The position numbers and the translations under genes were made by a program. Below, piece by piece: positions 1 through 14,487 of a stretch of 64,000 nucleotides of DNA. Numbering within the stretch: the stretch's first letter is position 1; each line of letters opens with the position of its first letter. Below the pieces are notes generated by a model that did not search any database, was not told the DNA's origin, and worked only from the letters and a program-made list of their open reading frames with translations. Origin of the DNA: Poa pratensis (lineage: Eukaryota > Streptophyta > Magnoliopsida > Poales > Poaceae); assembly GCA_947311845.1 (NCBI GenBank), contig CAMZMU010000117.1, forward strand, positions 74,609,978 to 74,673,977, read 5' to 3'.

Positions 1-663
<663 letters not shown>

Positions 664-784
664 TGCTTTCAGTCGCTAGCTCCAGGAACTCACAAGAAAA
701 GAACTGATCTTTGTTGCTGTGTCTTCTTCGCAATACGTTGATTATATTAGACGTTGGTGAGGAAGAAAGGCGAGGCGAGCCCTG

Positions 785-792
785 TATATATA
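785..792 (-). promoter_or_regulatory. TATA box of Adh gene 1
   Basis: TATATATA lies 122 bp upstream of the start codon at 663. The same octamer, in the same CCTGTATATATA context, stands 115-121 bp upstream of the start codon in the other two Adh copies, which supports function. Confidence 0.7.
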
Positions 793-1100
793 CTGCTGCT
801 GGAGGAATTAAAAAGCCATTAAGGTTAGTTTGGAGTGCAAGAGGGGAATAAGAAGGATTTGTTTTTCTTGGAGAAGGTAGCCGAAACAGTGGATGCCGGC
901 TCAGCTGCGGTTTCTGTTCATCCGCGGCTCTGTCTGCTAGGGTCTGCCGGTTTCAGAATTTCAGACCGGTGTACTATATTTTTGGTTGTAATAATTTGTT
1001 AACGCAGTGAGGTGATCAAAGGGACAATAGGTCAACGGCAGCCAAAAAAAGAAAAAATATTGAAAAACCAGAGGCAAGGCACGGAGATAGTTGACTTCGA

Positions 1101-1116
1101 CCAAAACCGGGGCAGG
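1101..1116 (-). promoter_or_regulatory. Anaerobic-response-like GC/GT motif of Adh gene 1
   Basis: Read on the minus strand this is a GCCCC motif joined to GGTTTTGG, about 310 bp upstream of the TATA box. The maize Adh1 anaerobic response element is known to consist of GC and GT (GGTTT) motifs. The block recurs upstream of all three Adh copies here. Function is inferred from motif and position. Confidence 0.45.
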
Positions 1117-1376
1117 CTTAAGCATGACCTTGAAAACCAACCTATGAAAAACTAACAGCGAGCAGCAACATCCTCTGTCTCGACGTTTTGCAACGGGCGT
1201 CGCCTTGCTAGAAGAATAGACTAGATAGCCAGCCGTAAACCTCATGCTGACGGTTCTGTGCATCTGCCGGTTTAGTGCATGGGTGCTGGATTGGTCGGTT
1301 TTTTATTTTATTTTTCTATCGAAAGATTCACAAGCCTTAAAAATGCGAGTATATTTTACAAAAGCGCAAAATCCAT

Positions 1377-3120
1377 TTTCAGGATGTTCTGAAAGTTTCC
1401 TTATGTTTGAACGTGTTGAGCGTTGTGTGATCCGTGTTCTACGGCTGTGATTTTTTGTGGGTGGTTAGTGAAAGTGAAAACATGGGCCGATCTATCATTT
1501 CCCCACCCAACTCGTCTTCTCATTTTCTCCACATCTCAGCGAAAAACAGGTCCACAATTAGACAGACGGGGCAGGTCGACGAGCGGTGGCGTACAGCGCG
1601 TTGAAAACACGGATGCACGGGATGGAAGCTCTAAAGGTCGGACGACACGGACTAACATTGACCCTGGGAGGCGCCTCTTTTCGGCTAAGAAGTTTCTTTT
1701 AGATATGCTCTTCCGCGGGTGAACATGGCCATGGTTAAAACAACTATCTCATTTTCTTACCTTCTAGCTTTAATCTCTACTTCTCCAATCTATTACATTT
1801 GTCTGGCACCTCCACGTCTTTCATAGACTTCCGCCATTTCTTTCACCGTCCCTCTGTGTGGTGCTACCTTCATTCACCGGTGTTGATCCACCATCTTGGC
1901 TCACCTTCCCCATGTTATCAATTCAGCTCGCACGGTGTGGAGATAGGGCGTCATGGATATTGCGGGGCACCAACAAAGAGGGAGTACATAGCAGGTCTCC
2001 TAGGCGTCATGGTGCCATATATCTCTCTCCCACCCTCCCCGACACCATTCCCCGATCGAGCTGTGTAACCATGGTAGAGTGATGCTGGATATGGATGCAC
2101 TATCCATTATATTTTCTTTTTTTAAAAGTTCATGATGTGATTGTTTGCACCTGAATTATTTGAAAGATTGTTGAGAACGATGTGGTATTTTGGAGAGATC
2201 GTCCGAAATTTATAGAAGTTAACCCAAAATTTTGAACCTCTTCTTTTATTTTTATAAAATTTTCAGAACGTTTTGAAAGTTTCCTTATGTTCGACCATGT
2301 TGAGCATTGTTCTATCCGCATCCTACGGCCGTGATTTTTCGTGGGTGGTGAGTGAAATTAAAAACATGGTCCGATCTATCCTTTCCCCACCCAACTCATC
2401 CGCTCGTTTTCTCCACATCTCAGCGAAACACACGTCCACGGTCTGACGGACGGGCAGGTCGACGAGCGGTGCCATAGACGCGCGTTAATGGAACCTCTAA
2501 AGGACTGGACGATGTGGACCAATAGTGGCCCTGGGAGGCGCCCCTTTCCGTCTAGGAAGTTTCTTTTAGATATGCTCTTCTGCAGGTGAACATGGCCATG
2601 GCTAATACAACCATCTCATTTTGTTTTCTTTGAGCTTTAAGCTACACTTTTCCAATCTATTACCTTTGTGAGACACCTCCACCTCTTTCGTAGACTTCCG
2701 CGTTTGCTTTCGCCTTCCCTCAGTGTGGTGCCACCTTCATTCACCGGTGTTGTTGATCCACCATATTTGCTCACCACCCCATGCTATCAAGTTAGCTCGT
2801 ACGGTGTGGAGATAGGCATCATGGATCTTGCGGGGCACCGAGAAAGGAGGTCTCCAAGGCGTTGGGGTACCGTATCGCTCTCCCACCCTTCCTCCCTCCT
2901 GCCAGAACCGCTTGACTTTTGTCACCCCAACACCATTCTGGATATGGATACACTATCCACTATATTTTCTTTTTCTGAAAGATCATGATGTGATTGTATA
3001 AATTTCACCTGAATTTTTCAAAAGATTGTTGATAACGATGTTGTCACTTTCAAGAATTCATCCAAAATTTATAGAAAGTTAACCTGAAAATTTGGAACTA
3101 TTCCCTTATTTTTTCAAAAG
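1377..3120. repeat. Diverged tandem duplication, two units of about 0.88 kb, non-coding
   Basis: Unit 1 (about 1377-2260) and unit 2 (about 2261-3120) align throughout, for example GAAAGTTTCCTTATGTT, CTCCACATCTCAGCGAAA, CTTCATTCACCGGTGTTG and ATGATGTGATTG appear in the same order in both. Many substitutions and small indels separate them, so the duplication is old. No open frame is conserved between the units and I do not recognise the sequence; it may be part of an old transposon. Confidence 0.8.
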
Positions 3121-5374
3121 TTTGTCTCATTTTTCCTAAAATTTGACGCGATTTTTTTAAAATTTGGTATTAAATTTAAATGATTTTTTCAAAGCTCACA
3201 CTTTTTTTGAAATTTTTAGGGTGGAACAAGGAACAGGCAAGGAATGGTTGGGTCGTTGTCCGACGTGCGCAGGACTTGTGACGGTTGGTTCCCGACATTG
3301 TTTTGGCTAGCGAGAACTAGGAAGTAAACACTATAGAAATAACGGGTGGTACTGACTTGTTGGCCATTAGATAACTTCAAGGCCATGACTCAGTGTCATC
3401 CAGGCGATCTGGAAAAAACGTCCGCCTCCTCGACTATCCGATCTTCATGAAATGCAAACTTAATCCCGTATGTCTGATCCATGCACCATACCCCCACCCA
3501 CGCAACAATTTTTTTGTAGTACTGTAGCTTCGTTGCAGCTTTTCATCCCGTTGTGGGTAAAAAGTACTAAAATCATCGTAGCAGTATGCAACATTTGAAA
3601 GCACTCGTGCAACATCGAATAATGGTGCAAACTAACCTTGTGCTGGAGCACTGAGTTCGCTTTGTCAGGCTTGCTGGTGACGAATCCAGCTTGCCCGAGC
3701 CCCTTCAATGTCGAATCCAGTTAGCCCGGACACATTCCCCTTAGCCCCATTTCTCCTGAACTCCACATCACCCATTGCTGCAAAAAGCAAGGTGAAAGGC
3801 GAGAGAAGGAAGAATGTGGGGAAGGCGCTCGGTCCGACAAGCTCGTGGAGGCGGTTTTGGACTATGGAACGCAAGCCGCAGGCAGCAGCAAGCATGAAGC
3901 CTACGCGTTGACATGTTGGAAGCAGAGAGAGAAGGCACATGCTGAGAGAGACGACGCACACGTGTCACGGGGTGACGACCCGGACGATATCCAGGCTTTC
4001 CTAATTTCAAGTGGTACAAGAAATAAGAACATGCTTTCTTTCCGTCAAACTAGGCCGCAAGTTTTACAAGTGTGCTTTTCCACGAAGTGCTGGCCTAAAT
4101 GCAAAGCTGCTCCCGGGAGGACGTCCTCCCACCTAGAGAAAAAGGCATTCTGTAGGTAAAAAAAATCTGAAATGTTTCACAAATGTATATGTCCATGCCC
4201 TATGTTCAGGCACAGTTTCAGGTATAAAGCATTCTTTGTGACCTGTGTAAGAAACAAATTTGGTGCTAAAAAATTACATTTACATCATTTTTTATTGTTC
4301 TTTAGGGCACAATTTTTTTTCCTCTGTGAAATATTACTGAATTGTTAAGACAGAAGACAGAAACATCTAGGATAGCAAAAAAATTCAGATACTTTAATTT
4401 CTTAAACATGTTTTAGGATTTACTGTTCACCCAGGAGCTTGTATGCTCCCTAGAGCCAAAACAACATCCTCTGTTGACTTCTCTTTTCGTCATGAAAGAT
4501 GCTTTTGCAGCCTCCTGCAGGAGGTTTGTGCATTGGTCGATGTATTAATCTAAAGAGAGTTATTCAAGCACTTAAGCTTGTCGTGATCAAAACACTCTAA
4601 TTAAGCCATGATCCATTCCCGTAGTTCGTCTATTATCAAGGGGTGATCAGTGCGATGCTGGTTGCTGCATGTATCATAGTTGATCATCTCTGCGATCATA
4701 TTTTGGTGTTATGTTTTTCTTTATTAATTTGGTTGTGTGGTTACTCACTGTATTGGTGGTCTCTAGACATAAACATGGTATACTGATATCAGATTGATTG
4801 TTTGAATATTACCCTTTAGAAAAACAATTAAGCCCTGAACCTTCCCCTCTTTTGAAAGAATCCAATATACTCCGTATCAGTCTACGTCGCAGGCTGCAAG
4901 CTTTTAGGCTACATCCAGCTGGATGTTGCTAGTGCCAATAAGAGAGGTTTGTAACTCGTTGTGAGCCTACCGAAATCCCCACTTCCACGATAAACCGAAA
5001 GCTTCATAACAGTATAGATGGAATAATGTATGGCTTTCTGCAAAATCCAAAACAATGAACAAAAGATAGCAGAACTCACTTCAAAATATGCAGTGGAAGA
5101 CGTCGATATTAACACTAGACAAACTGTAGAATTGTGCAAAATTTTCATGTATACACTTACTAGAAACTGTTGACAAGGTGCGGTATGGGAAAAAATGGTC
5201 AAATCGTAGCATGAACACAAAGCATAAAGGTGTTGATTCTTTGTACACATGTGCATCTCGCGAGTAGCTAGTACATTATGTCTCAAATTAAAGGAAAATA
5301 AACCTATTTTCGTTTTTATATTTCTGAAACAGAAGATCTTAAAGCACCGAGAGATACAACGAAGAAGTGGTCAT
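3121..5374. other. Intergenic, no gene recognised
   Basis: AT-rich sequence between the tandem duplication and the 3' end of Adh gene 2. Short open frames around 3700-4160 exist on both strands but show no family motif, no splice-consistent structure and no conserved domain. The last few hundred bases hold the 3' untranslated and downstream sequence of the Adh gene. Confidence 0.5.
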
Positions 5375-7721
<2,347 letters not shown>

Positions 7722-7835
7722 TGCCGTAGATCGCTAGATGCAAGAACTCAAAGAGAAAGATCGATTCGATTGCTGTTTCTACTTCGCAGTTCGTCGACTA
7801 AACGTTTGTGAGGAAGGAAGGTGAGTCGAGGCCTG

Positions 7836-7843
7836 TATATATA
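7836..7843 (-). promoter_or_regulatory. TATA box of Adh gene 2
   Basis: TATATATA 115 bp upstream of the start codon at 7721, in the same context as in the two sister genes. Confidence 0.75.
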
Positions 7844-8048
7844 GTGGTACGTACGAGGGATGTCGGCGAGTAATTAAGATTGGCTTGCCGTGCAAGTGGG
7901 GCAATAAGAAGGATTTATTTTTTCTTGGAGAAGGTGCCCGGCTCCGCTGCGGTCTCTAGCGGTTTCAGAATTCAGACCCTCGGCCCCGTGTAGTACATGG
8001 AGAACGTAGTGACGTGATCAAGGGGCTACAGGTGGGTCAACGGCAGCC

Positions 8049-8080
8049 TAAACCAAAACCAAAACCAAAACCGGGGCAGG
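8049..8080 (-). promoter_or_regulatory. Anaerobic-response-like motif cluster, proximal, Adh gene 2
   Basis: On the minus strand a GCCCC box is followed by four consecutive GGTTT-type motifs spaced 6 bp apart, about 206 bp upstream of the TATA box. GC and GT motifs of this kind make up the anaerobic response element of maize Adh1. The cluster is longer than the single motif at the other two copies. Confidence 0.5.
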
Positions 8081-8137
8081 ACTCCCGGCCCCGTTTGCTA
8101 AGAAGTGTTGTCGCCGTTCACCTACTCGAGACCAAGG

Positions 8138-8275
8138 ATGCACTTCAAGTTCTTTGTTTCTGAATTCGTGAATATGCTCCTTATACCGCACGCAGGAATG
8201 GCCATAGAGCTCGTCAGGAACATCTCAAGTTTGATAAATCTGAGGGACATTCAAAGCCTTCGCTCAAAAGTTTAA
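8138..8275 (+). other. Possible captured gene fragment, 45-codon open frame
   Basis: Between the two direct repeats lies an open frame beginning ATGCACTTCAAG and ending in TAA at 8273-8275. The translation contains FFVSEFVNMLLIPHAGMAIE and looks like ordinary protein rather than random sequence, with mixed hydrophobic and charged residues and no low complexity. I do not recognise the family. It might be the last exon of a captured gene or chance. Confidence 0.25.
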
Positions 8276-8473
8276 GTGTCAGTGATGCACAAGAACAGTG
8301 TAATTGTTAGCAGACTGTAACGCATTTTCAGATGTTAATTAATTGGATGCAGCTCTTACTCAATGTATTCTTGAACCTGGTAAGATTTCAGCTAATTAAC
8401 TTGTTGTTTTAACGCCAGACTTTGTATTTGGAAACAGAACATTTGTCAGGCTACAGGTGGGTCAACGGCAGCC

Positions 8474-8516
8474 TAAACCAAAACCAAAACCAAAACCAAA
8501 CCAAAACCGGGGCAGG
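8474..8516 (-). promoter_or_regulatory. Anaerobic-response-like motif cluster, distal copy, Adh gene 2
   Basis: The second copy of the GC box plus a run of GGTTT-type motifs, produced by the 8024/8449 direct duplication. It lies about 630 bp upstream of the TATA box. Function is unknown. Confidence 0.35.
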
Positions 8517-8525
8517 ACTCCCGGC

Positions 8526-10559
8526 GAACTTCAGAAACCTACTACAGTACTAAAACAACATCCCCTCTCGTCGTTTTGCGTCGACGTCTTAGAATACAAG
8601 CTAGCCAGCGGAATGCTTGCATGTGTCGACTGGCGGGCTCCATTTTATTTTCCTCTCTAAAAGATTCAGAAGTCCGTATTTCCGTATAGAATGCGAATCT
8701 TTTCCGGTCGACAGAGCTCTCTGCATCTGCCGCTTTAATTTAGTGGCTTGATCACTGTCAGTGGGCTTTAGTTGTAGCCTGTCCATAGGAGCACGGAGCA
8801 CCCACTAGCACCCTGAAACCAATTATTAACCAACCACTTATTGCGTCTAGGAAGAAAATTCCCAAGGATTCTACATTGTTTGCTGTGACAGATCAAAGAT
8901 GGACCTAGCTAATCATGCAATCAACATTTGAAGTCTCCTCTATGTGTCTTCTTTTGTTTCGTCGTCTGTATTCTGTAGCTGCCTTGATCTGGGCTCGCTA
9001 GGTCACATCTTGAACTTGACACATGTCCTTCCTGTCTTTTTAGCATTTTTTTCCCGCAATTGGTGCCTTCCATTATAATCACATAAGCTTGTATCAAGGC
9101 GATACAATCATAACGAATTTACACAAAAAGAAAATAACCGAAACGAAAGTCAATAAAAGAAAATAAAAGTCACAAACATTGTCATGCAAGACTAGAAAGA
9201 TGCCTAAGGTGATGGAGAACCGAAGACTATGTCGCCGTTCATGTGGGGGTAAAGACATTCTTGGACACATACTCCAGGTACACACCGCCAAAAACAGCGT
9301 GAGGTGTTTCCTTCCTCTGAAGAGTAGAACACGAACATAGCCGGTGCGCATAGTGGAAAATAACTCTCATAGAAGATGATTTTTAATGATTAATAACCAT
9401 ACAATTTCTACATATGGAGACCACATTAGGCCTATTGGCTTCCACCTACATGAGCATTCTACACTTGCGATCAATTCATCGCAACCACTTGCCAGAAATA
9501 TTTGCAACATGATGAGGCAGATACAAGTTTAAAGCGACCTGGATGACTAACCATATAGAATGAAGAACCTTACACCGGTGAAATTAGTTAAATTGTCTCA
9601 TCATGGGAACCAAAAAAACATTTACTTCCTCTCAAAAAAAATTACTACTTCTCCAGTGGTATCTTCATTTTCAGAATTTGTTTCCAAATGAGTAAATTCT
9701 CTGTACATGGAATCAACCGTGAATTTTCCATTCCATTTATTCCACTAGAATTATTTGTGCCCTCGCTGTAATGAGACTAATGCCAACCACTCACTAGTAG
9801 AGACTGACACTATATACATGGGTCAAAACCCTCACCGACAATGGAGAAAAACTCCATCGCCATGAGTCTGTCACTCATGTGAATGCCTCATAGGAAACAG
9901 ATGAAGCGTTGTTTCTGATGGGACCTCAACGAAGAGCTTGGAAGCTCCAAGCGACCTCATCGATAAAGGAGAACTTTGAAACAACGGTTTGCAATTATTA
10001 TTTTGTTTTTAACCAATTAATTCTTTTATAGGTCATTTTCATATTTCACAACACAAAGTATATCGACACTAACAATTTCATTCACAATAAATACAAATGT
10101 ATCTTTCATAATGTGACCGAATACACAATTTATGTCAACAATAAAAATATCTCACTGGAGGAAGCCTAATTTTTTTAAGGGAATCAACACCTTGGACTGA
10201 ACTACATGCAACAAGACTGATACGCTACCGAGACGAAGTTGTTGAGCACATTGGAGTTAACCACACTCTTAAAAGGTCAGCACAAAAAAATTACAAATTC
10301 GAGATTATAAACACAAATGAAGATAAATTAAATATATCTCAGTGAACGAAGAAGAATTTATATTTTAGTGATTATGTCTCTAATGGTACATCATGTAGGC
10401 GGACATTGCTACCTCATTCAGATCTAAATTCATCTTGTAAAAGAACCTTGGATCATCTTTTTATGTTTCTTCCAAGGGCAATCAACAAGGCCACATCTTT
10501 AATACAGAAGGAACATTTGCTTCCTTACTATACCACTTTCACATTATCTGCATCGCCCT
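8526..10559. other. Intergenic, no gene recognised
   Basis: AT-rich sequence with only short open frames on either strand, none with a recognisable motif. The stretch after about 10400 may already belong to the LINE remnant that follows, but its coding frame becomes readable only from about 10560. Confidence 0.45.
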
Positions 10560-11616
10560 ACCTGCTGACTTAATGACGTGGCGCGACTTCGTTCTTACTG
10601 CATATCAATATCAATCATTGTATAACATCATCAACAGGAAAGATGTTTCTGTTGCAAGTGTTCTTATGCATGATCATCCGAATCTTGAATTTCGGAGGGT
10701 TTTGGTTGGCAATAAGTGGGATGCTTGGATCCATCTTTTTCAACGTCTAATGGTTATTCAGTTTTCGGAAGAGCCAGATAGCTTCATATGGAAGTTAACT
10801 GACTCTGGTATTTTAAATCTATGTATGCTGACGTGATGAATGGACACACGGTTTTTTAGAAAAAACCTTTGGAAACTTAAGATCCCATTAAAGATATTTT
10901 TTTGTGGTTCCTTCATAAAAAGGTGTTGCTTACTAAGGATAATTTGGCCAAAAGAAATTGGATAGGGTCTAAAAAGTGCTGTTTTTTTTTACTCAGAGGA
11001 GGATAATTTGGCCAAAAGAAATTGGATAGGGTCTAAAAAGTGCTGTTTTTTTACTCGGAGGAGTCAATTGAGCATCTCTTTTTAAAATGTCCATTTGCTA
11101 ATATGGTCTGGCTTATTGTCCAATTTTCTTTGATTTACCTCCACCAACTAATATTACTAATATGTTTGGCAATTGGTAGAATGGTGTGGAAAAAAACAAA
11201 AGAGAGAATTCACATTGGCGTTTCTGCTCTGTGTTGGGCCATATGGAACTGTCGAAATAATTTGGTTTTTAACAAGGTTGGAACTACTAATTTCTTGCAG
11301 GTTTTCTACATGGCCAGCAATTGGATCATGGATTGGGCTTACCTTCTACCTTCAGACCAGAGAGATGTCATGGCTTCTGGATGCAGACGCCTATTGATGG
11401 TCGCTCAGGATACTATCACCCGGGTTGGGTGCCGGTATACTAGTAGGATTAAAGATGTCTAGATTCTTTGTCGCTGCTTGTTTCACTTGGTTGATTTATG
11501 TATCGACCTTATGTGATCGTTGATTGTAATAAGTTATACTCTTGAACTACTTTAATAAAAAGTTGGGTGCATCATCTGATGTAGAAGCTGGGGCTTTGCT
11601 CCCATTTCGAAAAAAC
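10560..11616 (+). mobile_element. LINE (non-LTR retrotransposon) 3' remnant
   Basis: Broken frames encode the C-terminal part of a plant LINE reverse transcriptase. The first frame (10573-10836) ends in a region with WKLTDSGI. A shifted frame continues through WKLKIPLK and NLAKRNW, and the frame at 11040-11462 holds the zf-RVT-like motif CCF..EESIEHLFLKCPFA..VW. The end near 11590-11612 (AGCTGGGGCTTTGCTCCC, then a short A run) resembles plant LINE 3' tails. Several frameshifts and a 63-bp internal duplication make it inactive. The 5' part is missing, as is usual for 5'-truncated LINE insertions. Confidence 0.75.
10936..11061 (+). repeat. 63-bp tandem duplication inside the LINE remnant
   Basis: AGGATAATTTGGCC through GTGCTGTTTTTTT and ACTC(A/G)GAGG occurs twice head to tail (10936-10998 and 10999-11061). 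It duplicates the codons for NLAKRNWIGSKKCC of the reverse transcriptase tail, which an active element would carry once. Confidence 0.85.
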
Positions 11617-12316
11617 ATACTTGAAAGTGTTGCGATTTTTTTTGACGAACTAGGGCGGAGTTCCCGCATTGAATTATAGTAGAAGAGAAGTTGTGATGAA
11701 CACCTCCACACACTCTAACTCATGGAACATCATCTGTGCCTGAAACAAGGGAACCTAGACCCAAGCTAACTGGCCACACCTCATATCCAAATCCAAGAAC
11801 CTCTCCGAACACACACGAACTCTCTCCACTAGAGATGCACCGATGTACACCCTCCACACAGAAGAGATCAAGCGTTGATCACAACTAAAGCTGGAACACG
11901 ATTATTGACATATTTTATCATGTTCTTCCATTTGCAGCCTATTTCATATGCTAAGCTTGTGATGAACACGATTATTGGCATGTGAATTCTTAGACCATTA
12001 GGTTTGACCTTCCTTTTGCAATAAAAGAAAAAACCATACAAAAGTTGCCAAATGTTTAGAAAACAATAGGACAATATTATGATATTTTAAAGCAGTACAT
12101 CCTCTAAGGACGAGCTTACAAACATTTTTTGCCAGCAAACTGGGTCGCAAAATTTACAAGTGTGTGCTTGCAAAGTTTTTTTTTTTAGAATTTGCCAGCT
12201 ACATGTTGAATTGTTGACAGCTTATCACTTTTTGTCCTGGATGGAGCATCTCGCGATTAGCTTGACTGAAGGAAAAATCTTATAAACTTTATTCTTGCAC
12301 GAAGAAGAAGCTCAAT
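11617..12316. other. Intergenic, no gene recognised
   Basis: Short non-coding stretch between the LINE tail and the 3' end of the Adh pseudogene. Part of it (about 11640-11850) resembles generic transposon-derived sequence but carries no diagnostic ends. Confidence 0.4.
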
Positions 12317-12997
12317 CTACTCGTCCATCCTCATGACACATCGCAGTCCTTCCCCTTTGAGCATGAGGTCGAACGCCGTGTTGATCTGCGAGAATGGTAC
12401 ACTGTGCGTGATGAACTTCTCCAGGTCCAGCTCCTTCCTCATGTACATCTCCACGACTTTGGGGAGGTCGGTGCGTGGCTTGTAATTGCCGAAGAAGGTG
12501 CCTTTCAGTGTCTTCTCGCTGAGGAAGTTCATCGGCTGGGTCTTGAACACATCATCCTTGTGAGGGACACCCACCAACACGGCCACACCCCACCCCTGCA
12601 TCCAACATATTTCATGATTCAGTTTGAAATAGAATAGACATTGCTCAGAATGATCATAGGAGTACAAATTATATGTAGGTGCATTGAAGTATATTACATC
12701 GCTAACACATTCGAAGGCGGAAATCATGGCATTGATGTTGCCAGTACACTCGATGGCACTGTCGACTCCACCATTGGTCATCTCAACAAGCACCTGGGGA
12801 TCATTCATCATTGAACAGTAAGGTTTTTCGGCCCGAGTTCATGTATGTCATGAACAAAGGGATAGCTATGTACTAGATGAAAAGAACAAACCTCTTGCAC
12901 GGGCTTGGTGTGGTCCTTTGGGTTCACAAAGTCTGTGCATCCAAATTTCTTAGCTGAAAAATGATGGACATGTTAGGCTCGGTGTGTTATAAAAAAT

Positions 12998-13109
12998 TAC
13001 TCCCTCCGTTCCAAATTACTTGTCTCAACTTTGTCCAAATTTGCATGTATCTATAGATACATGCAAATTTGGACAAAGTTGAGACAAGTAATTTGGAACG
13101 GAGGGAGTA
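12998..13109. mobile_element. Stowaway-type MITE, perfect 112-bp palindrome
   Basis: Starts TACTCCCTCCGTTCC and ends with its exact reverse complement. The whole element is a perfect inverted repeat with no spacer (centre TCTATAGATA), bounded by TA. It lies in intron 6 of the Adh pseudogene. Stowaway elements are non-autonomous Tc1/mariner derivatives with TA target duplications. Confidence 0.93.
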
Positions 13110-13373
13110 CTTATGTATTCCATCAGATTATTTCTACCTTGTTCATATTTTGCAGGGTTTAAGTCCACACCATGGCCTGATCATGTGGAAAAAAAAACCA
13201 GACATCTGTTAGTCATGCTTATATTCCTGGCACAATTCTCATCGGCCTGCAATAATATGTTGTGGAAAATACTGATCATAGTGTCACTTACAGCAAGGCC
13301 AACAGCACCAAGACCAAAAATTGCCACAGTTGAACCCTTTTTCGGTTTCGCGACATTTAGCGTCGCACCAAGT

Positions 13374-13490
13374 CCTGTAAAAAATGGTGTTTAAGTAAGT
13401 TACTGAGGCATCCTAAACATACTGATTCATCTGGAAACATTGGCATTTGCAGCCGTCTCTCACCTGTAAAAAATGGTGTTTAAGTAAGTT
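13374..13490. repeat. 28-bp direct repeat at the exon 4 deletion scar
   Basis: CCTGTAAAAAATGGTGTTTA and the following AGTAAGTT occur at 13374-13401 (exon 5/intron 4 boundary) and again at 13463-13490, where exon 4 should begin. The second copy looks like templated filler at a repair junction. Confidence 0.85.
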
Positions 13491-13569
13491 GATAGAAAAG
13501 TTAAACTATGACGAGTAAATATATTTCATTCAAATACAGAAAGGATTTCCATGTTATACAACTGACAGC

Positions 13570-13828
13570 TACTCCCTCCGTTTCAAAATACAAGGCGCGC
13601 TATTTTTGTGCTGGTCTTTGATGGTCAAGTTTGACCACTAATATAAAATAAATTATATGGATTGAGAATGTATAAATGATACAGCTAGATTCGTATTACA
13701 AAATTCTTTCATTTCATATAATTTATACTAATTTTGTGTACATATTATAAGTACAAATTATAGTCAAAGTTGTACGTCGTTGACCAGCGAAATTAAAGGG
13801 CGCCTTGTATTTTGGGATGGAGGGAGTA
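13570..13828. mobile_element. Stowaway-type MITE, about 259 bp
   Basis: Begins TACTCCCTCCGTTTC and ends GATGGAGGGAGTA, with inverted arms (CAAAATACAAGGCGC against GCGCCTTGTATTTTG) and a TA duplication. It sits in the fused intron 3/4 region of the Adh pseudogene, near the lost exon 4. Confidence 0.9.
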
Positions 13829-14487
13829 CCTAGGAAAATAGTTAATCAAAATACTATCACAAGATAAATAATTTTGTGATTGTATTTTTTCTGGAGAATT
13901 AATAGTGTCATAAAAACCATATTAATCCACAAAGCATTTTATATGTCATAATTTGGGGATAGAGTTATTGGAAAAATAAAACAACGAAGAGCACTGAAAT
14001 GCAGAAAAGAGTCAGGTGTATACAGTTGACAACTGACCATGAAAATAGTCACTCGAAATATGTCGCAAAAGGAACAATGCACTACGTTTTGACAAGTTAA
14101 AATTAAGTAATGGAATAATTAGGAGAAGAGGAACAAAAAGATCATGGGGAAATTAATTACACGAAAACCATAAAATAATTAAAAAATCACTTTATGTGAG
14201 CTTTTGTCATGGATGATGTGGTCCCATGATTCTTAATATGTTCTATCCCATGACACTTAAATATGGACACTTGCTGTATATAGTTATCAATCTAGTGCCA
14301 CTGACAAATCAGGATTTAGGATGAATATAATTAGAAGCCACCATGGAAAACTATATTTCTAAGAATCAAGATTCCACCAAGCAACAATACTGTAACAGAA
14401 TAAGACAGAGACAAAGAGGATGCGTACCCTCCAGCTTCATGGCCTAAGATTCTAGGGAAAACAGGAGTTTGCCCCTGCAGAAATCAA

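Larger units (their letters stand above)
8024..8525. repeat. Direct repeat (8024-8089 and 8449-8525) flanking a 359-bp insert
   Basis: Both copies run from GGCTACAGGTGGGTCAACG through the CCAAAA-rich stretch to GGGGCAGGACTCCCGGC. The second has about 11 bp more of the AACCAAA-type repeat. The intervening 359 bp have no counterpart upstream of the sister Adh genes, so they look like an insertion or the joint of an unequal exchange. Confidence 0.75.
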
